Origin: Candidatus Omnitrophota bacterium
Lineage (GTDB): Bacteria > Omnitrophota > Gorgyraeia > B26-G9
Assembly: GCA_023136735.1 (NCBI GenBank)
Contig: JAGLQQ010000183.1
Span: forward strand, 1 to 25,565
Direction of reading: 5' to 3'
DNA length: 25,565 bases
Made by a program: the position numbers and the translations under genes. The notes beneath the pieces were generated by a model. That model saw only the letters and a program-made list of their open reading frames with translations. It searched no databases and had not been told where the DNA came from. This document shows, in pieces, positions 21,230 to 25,565 of this stretch (position 1 is its first letter; every line of letters starts with the position of its first letter).

Positions 21230-24015
21230 TGCATTTTCCTCAATCCTCCTATAGGATTCAATTTAATCCCTTGTTTAGTTTTAAGAAGGCCATATCCATT
21301 CTACCTTATCTGAAACTCTTAGGCGTATCAGATATCTATTCATCCCCGATTTTTAAAGCTGCTAGAGGAAGTACACATGGTTATGATATTGTTGATTCCA
21401 ATCAGCTTAATCCTGAGCTTGGCACAGAAGCTGATTTTAATGAATTGATTCAGCAGACAAAGAAAAATGACATTTTCTGGATACAGGACATCGTACCCAA
21501 CCATATGTCTTTCAGCGGAGAAAACAAGATTCTTCTTGATGTGTTTGAAAAAGGAAAAGCTTCTCTCTTCTATGACTTCTTTGATATTAACTGGGAGCAT
21601 CCTTATGAAAGTATGAAGGGTAGATTGCTTACCCCCTTTTTGGGCAAGTTCTATGCAGAAGCGCTTGAATCTCAAGAGCTACAGCTAAGCTACGAAGAAA
21701 AGGGCCTGGGGGTTAATTATTATTCGCATTGGTTTGCTTTGCATATCCAGACCTACGCAAAAATATTCACCCATAATCTGGGTATCCTTGAAGAAAAGCC
21801 TTCTTTAGAGCAAAGCGAGATTCGCAGGCTTAATGAGCAGCTTTTAAACCTAAAGGAATTGGATGGTTTAGGCAAAGAAAAGGCGAGTGAAAAAATAGAT
21901 TCAATCAAAAAGGGCTTGTGGGGATTATATTCTGGGACTCTTGAAATTAAAAATTTGGTTGATAAAAATATCCGAATTTTTAATGGTAAAAAGGGTGATG
22001 CAGTAAGTTTTAATTTACTTGATGACTTATTGTCTGATCAGGTGTTTCGTCTTTCTTTTTGGAAAGTTGCGGCAGAGGAAATAAATTACCGGCGTTTTTT
22101 TAATATTAACGAGCTTATATGTTTACGTATCGAAGATAAGAAGGTATTTGAATATATGAATTCGTTTCTTTTTGATTTAATGAATGAGGGGAAAATATCA
22201 GGTGTAAGGGTAGATCATATTGATGGTTTGTATGATCCTGCTCAATTTTTGCGACGATTGCGCTTGAGAGTTCCTAATGCTTATATAATTGTAGAAAAAA
22301 TTCTTATAGAAAAAGAGAAGCTTTTCAGTAACTGGCCGGTGCAGGGTACAACAGGATACGATTTTCTTAATATCGTAAATGGAATTTTTTGCCTTAGAAA
22401 AAATCAAAGAAAATTTAATCGTATTTATTCAAAGTTCAGCGGAATAAAAACACCATATGATGAACTTATATCTCAGAAGAAGAGACTTATAATTGAAAAG
22501 CACATGGCGGGGAATATAGATAACCTTGCTCTTTTTATAAAAAAGGCATCTTCGGGGAGCAGGTATGGGACCGATATTACCCTTTATGGCTTGAAGCGGG
22601 CTTTAGTGGAGATTCTGGCTCTCTTTCCAGTTTACAGAACCTATTTAAGTGAAGATGATTTTCGTCAAGCTGATAAAGAAAATATTATTAATGTAATCCA
22701 AAGAGCGAAATTCATCAGCCCAGGACTTTTTTACGAATTTAATTTCATTGAAAAATTTCTTTTACTAGAAACTGAACATGTTTACCATGAAGCCGGCAGG
22801 GAAAAGCTTCTTGAATTTGTGATGCGTTTTCAGCAAGTAAGCGGGCCGCTAATGGCCAAAGGAGTAGAGGATACTATTTTTTACGTTTATAACAGATTAT
22901 TATCTTTAAATGAAGTAGGCGGATCGCCTGGTAAATTCGGGGGATTTGCTAGAGAATTCCATAATTATAATAAACAAAAAGCAAAATTGTGGCCGCATTC
23001 TCTAAATACTCTCAATACACATGATACAAAGAGAAGCGATGATATTAGAGCACGTCTTAATGTCCTGTCCGAAATGCCTAACCTTTGGGAACAGAATATA
23101 AAACAGTGGCATAAAATAAACAAAGCGCATAAGAGCCTGGTTAATGGCTCTGTTGCCCCTGATAAAAATGATGAGTACTTTTTATATCAAACTCTGCTGG
23201 GAGCGCTTCCATTTGACGGAGGGGATTATGGATCATTTCTAGTGAGAATGGAAGGTTATTTAGTAAAAGCAGTTCGGGAGGCAAAGGTTCACACTGCCTG
23301 GATTAAGCCAGATTTAGTTTATGAAAAATCCTATCTAGATTTCATGAAGAAAATTCTTGATTTTACTAATCCAGGGGCTTTCCTTGAAGAATTTATTCCT
23401 TTTCAGAGGAAGGTTGCTTATTTTGGCATGTTTAATTCTCTTGCTCAGACCTTGTTGAAGATTACGGCGCCAGGTGTGCCGGATTTTTATCAGGGTAGCG
23501 AGCTTTGGAATTTGAACCTTGTTGATCCGGATAACCGAAGGGAAGTGGATTTTTCAAACAGAATGAGAGCTCTTGAAAACATGAAGGCAAAGGAGAAAGA
23601 AAATATTCTTGGGCTGATTCAAGAGCTGATGGAATTTAAAGAGGATGGAAGAATTAAGCTTTTCCTGATATATCGCGCATTGCAAACAAGGACTGAGCAT
23701 GGGGAGCTTTTCCGTTCGGGGAGTTATCAGGGGCTAGAGACGGGTGGTAAATACAAAGAAAATATTGTTGCTTTTGCGCGCAGGTTTGATGATAAATGGG
23801 CGATAATTGTGATTCCTCGGTTTTTAAGTTTATTTGTAAAAGTGGGAGAGAGTCCGTTAGGGAAGGTTTGGGATGATACATATATTTCTTTGCCTAGTGA
23901 TAGTAACTTTAATTTTGTAAATTCAATTACAGGGGAAGATATTAGCGGGAATAAGACATTACTGCTTAGCAGTATTATGAAATCCTTCCCGGCGGCTTTA
24001 TTGATTAATAATTAG
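21229..24015 (+). CDS. treY: Malto-oligosyltrehalose synthase TreY
   Basis: This 928-residue GH13 enzyme converts the reducing-end maltose unit of malto-oligosaccharides to an alpha,alpha-1,1-linked trehalose unit. The visible family signatures, in order, are YRIQFNPLFSFKKA at the N-terminus, STHGYDIVDSNQLNPELG, DIVPNHMSFSG and GVRVDHIDGLYDP (nucleophile Asp329). IIVEKIL contributes Glu356, GPLMAKGVEDTIFY and LNEVGGSPGKFG follow, LNTHDTKRSDDIRARL contributes Asp599, and PGVPDFYQGSELWNLNLVDPDNRR closes the set. The VRVDHIDG, AKGVEDTxFY and THDTKRSED-like motifs are diagnostic of TreY. The length is in the usual range (about 700-950). The ATG overlaps the stop of the GH57 gene by 1 bp (TAATG), preceded by AGGAG. 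It is the third gene of the coupled operon. Confidence 0.97.
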   Translation: MHFPQSSYRIQFNPLFSFKKAISILPYLKLLGVSDIYSSPIFKAARGSTHGYDIVDSNQLNPELGTEADFNELIQQTKKNDIFWIQDIVPNHMSFSGENKILLDVFEKGKASLFYDFFDINWEHPYESMKGRLLTPFLGKFYAEALESQELQLSYEEKGLGVNYYSHWFALHIQTYAKIFTHNLGILEEKPSLEQSEIRRLNEQLLNLKELDGLGKEKASEKIDSIKKGLWGLYSGTLEIKNLVDKNIRIFNGKKGDAVSFNLLDDLLSDQVFRLSFWKVAAEEINYRRFFNINELICLRIEDKKVFEYMNSFLFDLMNEGKISGVRVDHIDGLYDPAQFLRRLRLRVPNAYIIVEKILIEKEKLFSNWPVQGTTGYDFLNIVNGIFCLRKNQRKFNRIYSKFSGIKTPYDELISQKKRLIIEKHMAGNIDNLALFIKKASSGSRYGTDITLYGLKRALVEILALFPVYRTYLSEDDFRQADKENIINVIQRAKFISPGLFYEFNFIEKFLLLETEHVYHEAGREKLLEFVMRFQQVSGPLMAKGVEDTIFYVYNRLLSLNEVGGSPGKFGGFAREFHNYNKQKAKLWPHSLNTLNTHDTKRSDDIRARLNVLSEMPNLWEQNIKQWHKINKAHKSLVNGSVAPDKNDEYFLYQTLLGALPFDGGDYGSFLVRMEGYLVKAVREAKVHTAWIKPDLVYEKSYLDFMKKILDFTNPGAFLEEFIPFQRKVAYFGMFNSLAQTLLKITAPGVPDFYQGSELWNLNLVDPDNRREVDFSNRMRALENMKAKEKENILGLIQELMEFKEDGRIKLFLIYRALQTRTEHGELFRSGSYQGLETGGKYKENIVAFARRFDDKWAIIVIPRFLSLFVKVGESPLGKVWDDTYISLPSDSNFNFVNSITGEDISGNKTLLLSSIMKSFPAALLINN

Positions 24016-24047
24016 ACATCCTCTAACGGGAAAGCATGAAGATGTCT
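24014..24047 (+). terminator. Weak hairpin at the end of treY
   Basis: AGACATC (24014-24020) pairs with GATGTCT (24041-24047), a 7-bp stem with a 20-nt loop. It is followed by TGATTTCGG and not a true U-tract. It begins at the treY stop codon. A terminator or mRNA end-protecting role is possible, but the support is weak. Confidence 0.3.
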
Positions 24048-24094
24048 TGATTTCGGAGATTAAAAACTCGATCACAGCGATTTTTACAGAAATT

Positions 24095-24131
24095 AATCTT
24101 TGCAATCTTTTAATAATCTGTGCAATCAGGT
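24095..24131. repeat. AATCTKTGCAATC tandem pair upstream of malQ
   Basis: AATCTTTGCAATC (24095-24107) and AATCTGTGCAATC (24115-24127) match at 12 of 13 bases with a 20-nt period. The second extends into a 17-mer that matches 12125-12141 with one mismatch. They lie just upstream of the malQ promoter -10. They may be a remnant of the same dispersed repeat as at 12070-12141, or regulator sites two helical turns apart. Confidence 0.45.
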
Positions 24132-24158
24132 ATAATCCAGTTTATACTTGAGGATTAT
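24131..24158 (+). promoter_or_regulatory. malQ promoter -10 region with overlapping small palindrome
   Basis: A perfect TATAAT lies at 24131-24136 and a second -10-like TATACT at 24143-24148, 25 bp before the malQ start. The -35 boxes are poor: TTTTAA at 24108-24113 for the first and GTGCAA at 24120-24125 for the second, each with a 17-nt spacer. ATAATCC (24132-24138) and GGATTAT (24152-24158) form a 7-bp inverted repeat around the second -10, as an operator could. Poor -35 boxes suggest activator dependence (inference). Confidence 0.45.
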
Positions 24159-24173
24159 CCTAGGAGAAAGAAA

Positions 24174-25565
24174 ATGGAAAATAGGGGTAGTGGTTTATTA
24201 CTACATGTTAGTTGTCTATGGTCTGATTTTGGGATTGGAGATCTTGGCCCATCCGCTTACAAATTTATCGATATGCTTAAATGCGCAAAACAGAGTTTTT
24301 GGCAGGTATTACCTTTAAACCCGACAAACGCTATCACCTGTAACTCGCCTTATAGCAGTGTTTCTGCCTTTGCCTCAAATGTTTTTTTTATTAGTCCGGA
24401 GCTATTACTAAAAGATGGCCTTATCGAAAAAAGATATCTTGATTTATTTCAGGGAATTTCCTCAGAAAGGGTTGATTATTCAAAGGTCTATGAGTCAAAA
24501 ACTAAAATTTTTGATAAGGCATATGATAAATTTAAAATGACTGATAAAGCAAATTTTGAATTATTTTGCAAACAAAATGTTTCATGGCTTGAAGATTACG
24601 CGCAATTCATAGTTTTCAAGAGGGTTTTTAATGGTGAAATCTGGACACAATGGCCAAAAGAAATAAGGGATAGAGTTCAGGCGGCAGTAATTAACCTGAG
24701 TGAGCAAAATTTCGAGGAAATACATAAAGAGAAATTTCTCCAGTATTTGTTTGCCCGGCAATGGGAAGCTTTAAAAAAATATGCGAATAATTCAGATGTT
24801 CAGATAATTGGTGATATTCCTATTTATGTGACATACGACAGCGTTGATGTCTGGACTAACCCGGAAATATTTAAGCTAGATGCTAATATGAATCTTGAAT
24901 ATCTCGCAGGTGTTCCGCCTGATTATTTCAGTAAAACCGGACAGTTATGGGGAAATCCCGTTTATGACTGGGAGGTTATGAGAGCCAATGGTTATAAATG
25001 GTGGATGCAAAGGGTTGAGCATAATCTTAAACTTTTTGATATGGTTCGGATTGATCATTTTCGCGGCTTTGTTGATTTCTGGCAGGTTCCGGCTGGTGAG
25101 AAAACAGCAATTAACGGAGAGTGGCAAAAAGCACCCTCCAGAGATTTTTTTAATACGCTTTTAAAAAAATATCCCAATGCGCCTATCATTGCGGAAGATT
25201 TAGGTATTATAACTGATGAGGTAAGGGATACCATTAAGCATTTTGGATTTGCCGGCATGAAGATCCTGCTTTTTGCTTTTTATGAGGATTTAAAAAAGCA
25301 TCCCTATCTGCCGCATAATTATATAGAGAATTGTGTTGCTTATACCGGTACGCATGATAACAATACTGTACGCGGCTGGTTTAAAAATGAGCTAAATGAT
25401 ACAGATAAGGAAAAATTGTTTACCTATCTAGGTAAGAAAGTTAGCGCTGATGCTTTGCCCTGGGAACTAATGGAAATATTAATGGAATCAAAGGCAAATA
25501 CAGTAATATTCCCTGTGCAGGATATTTTAGGGCTTGGGCAGGATGACAGGATGAACATGCCAGGC
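24174..25565 (+). CDS. malQ: 4-alpha-glucanotransferase MalQ (amylomaltase), 3' end cut by window
   Basis: 464 codons of an open frame run to the last base without a stop. The full protein should be about 500 residues. It is a GH77 amylomaltase that disproportionates malto-oligosaccharides and is cytoplasmic. Signatures are RGSGLLLHVSCL and FGIGDLGPSAYKFID at the N-terminus, WQVLPLNPTN, CNSPYSSVSAFA, GDIPIYVTYDSVDVW, AGVPPDYFSKTGQLWGNPVYDW, and RIDHFRGF (nucleophile Asp294). IIAEDLG (acid/base Glu341), GTHDNNT (Asp395) and FPVQDILGLG follow. The 250s-type loop motif GVPPDxFSxTGQLWGNP is typical of the bacterial group. The ATG follows TAGGAG with normal spacing. It begins 158 bp after treY with its own promoter-like sequence, so it may be regulated apart from the treZ-GH57-treY operon while acting on the same glucans. 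Confidence 0.96.
   Translation, partial: MENRGSGLLLHVSCLWSDFGIGDLGPSAYKFIDMLKCAKQSFWQVLPLNPTNAITCNSPYSSVSAFASNVFFISPELLLKDGLIEKRYLDLFQGISSERVDYSKVYESKTKIFDKAYDKFKMTDKANFELFCKQNVSWLEDYAQFIVFKRVFNGEIWTQWPKEIRDRVQAAVINLSEQNFEEIHKEKFLQYLFARQWEALKKYANNSDVQIIGDIPIYVTYDSVDVWTNPEIFKLDANMNLEYLAGVPPDYFSKTGQLWGNPVYDWEVMRANGYKWWMQRVEHNLKLFDMVRIDHFRGFVDFWQVPAGEKTAINGEWQKAPSRDFFNTLLKKYPNAPIIAEDLGIITDEVRDTIKHFGFAGMKILLFAFYEDLKKHPYLPHNYIENCVAYTGTHDNNTVRGWFKNELNDTDKEKLFTYLGKKVSADALPWELMEILMESKANTVIFPVQDILGLGQDDRMNMPG

Overview
The window is AT-rich bacterial chromosome (roughly 38-40% G+C by eye, not computed). Every protein gene and all three tRNA genes lie on the + strand. Exported proteins with Sec signal peptides, a PilZ domain protein, a very long exported HEAT-repeat protein and a large alpha-glucan/trehalose cluster suggest a Gram-negative, uncultured-type lineage such as Omnitrophota. 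That assignment is inference from gene style and needs marker-gene confirmation.

Layout. Bases 1-229 hold no gene but contain a 20-bp stem-loop. Bases 230-5793 are a housekeeping block: an unrecognised helical protein, a Na+/phosphate cotransporter with a PhoU-like tail, the Mg2+ transporter MgtE, a SpoU/TrmH-family RNA 2'-O-methyltransferase (RlmB-like), a small membrane-anchored protein and a small exported lysine-rich protein. A clear terminator closes the block. Bases 5899-6236 carry tRNA-Pro(TGG), tRNA-Arg(TCT) and tRNA-His(GTG), all with encoded CCA. Bases 6318-8988 hold an FMN-dependent nitronate monooxygenase/FabK-type protein with a C-terminal cysteine cluster, a PilZ protein, a YdjM-like membrane hydrolase and a nitroreductase that overlaps it. 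Bases 9024-11978 encode an exported protein of about 28 HEAT repeats, followed by a terminator.

Bases 12348-25565 form a carbohydrate region. It contains a beta-phosphoglucomutase-type HAD fused to a trehalose-6-phosphate phosphatase, then a GH65 disaccharide phosphorylase-type enzyme. After a 563-bp non-coding gap comes a tightly coupled treZ - GH57 - treY operon (gene overlaps of 4 bp and 1 bp). A separately promoted malQ follows and runs off the right end. TreY and TreZ would turn malto-oligosaccharides into trehalose, MalQ and possibly the GH57 enzyme would reshape the glucans, and the GH65/beta-PGM pair could recover glucose phosphate from trehalose or a related disaccharide. No otsA, treX, glgB or treS is visible in the window.

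The most notable observations are: (i) the HAD-OtsB fusion next to GH65, which matches the domain order of the large actinobacterial OtsB1 proteins but is split into two genes; (ii) a roughly 225-nt imperfect palindrome flanked by a 7-bp direct repeat, with two REP-like hairpins just upstream, in the gap before treZ; and (iii) a GH57 gene in the operon position where a debranching enzyme (TreX) is often found. I found no wholly new system such as a phage, CRISPR array or defence island.
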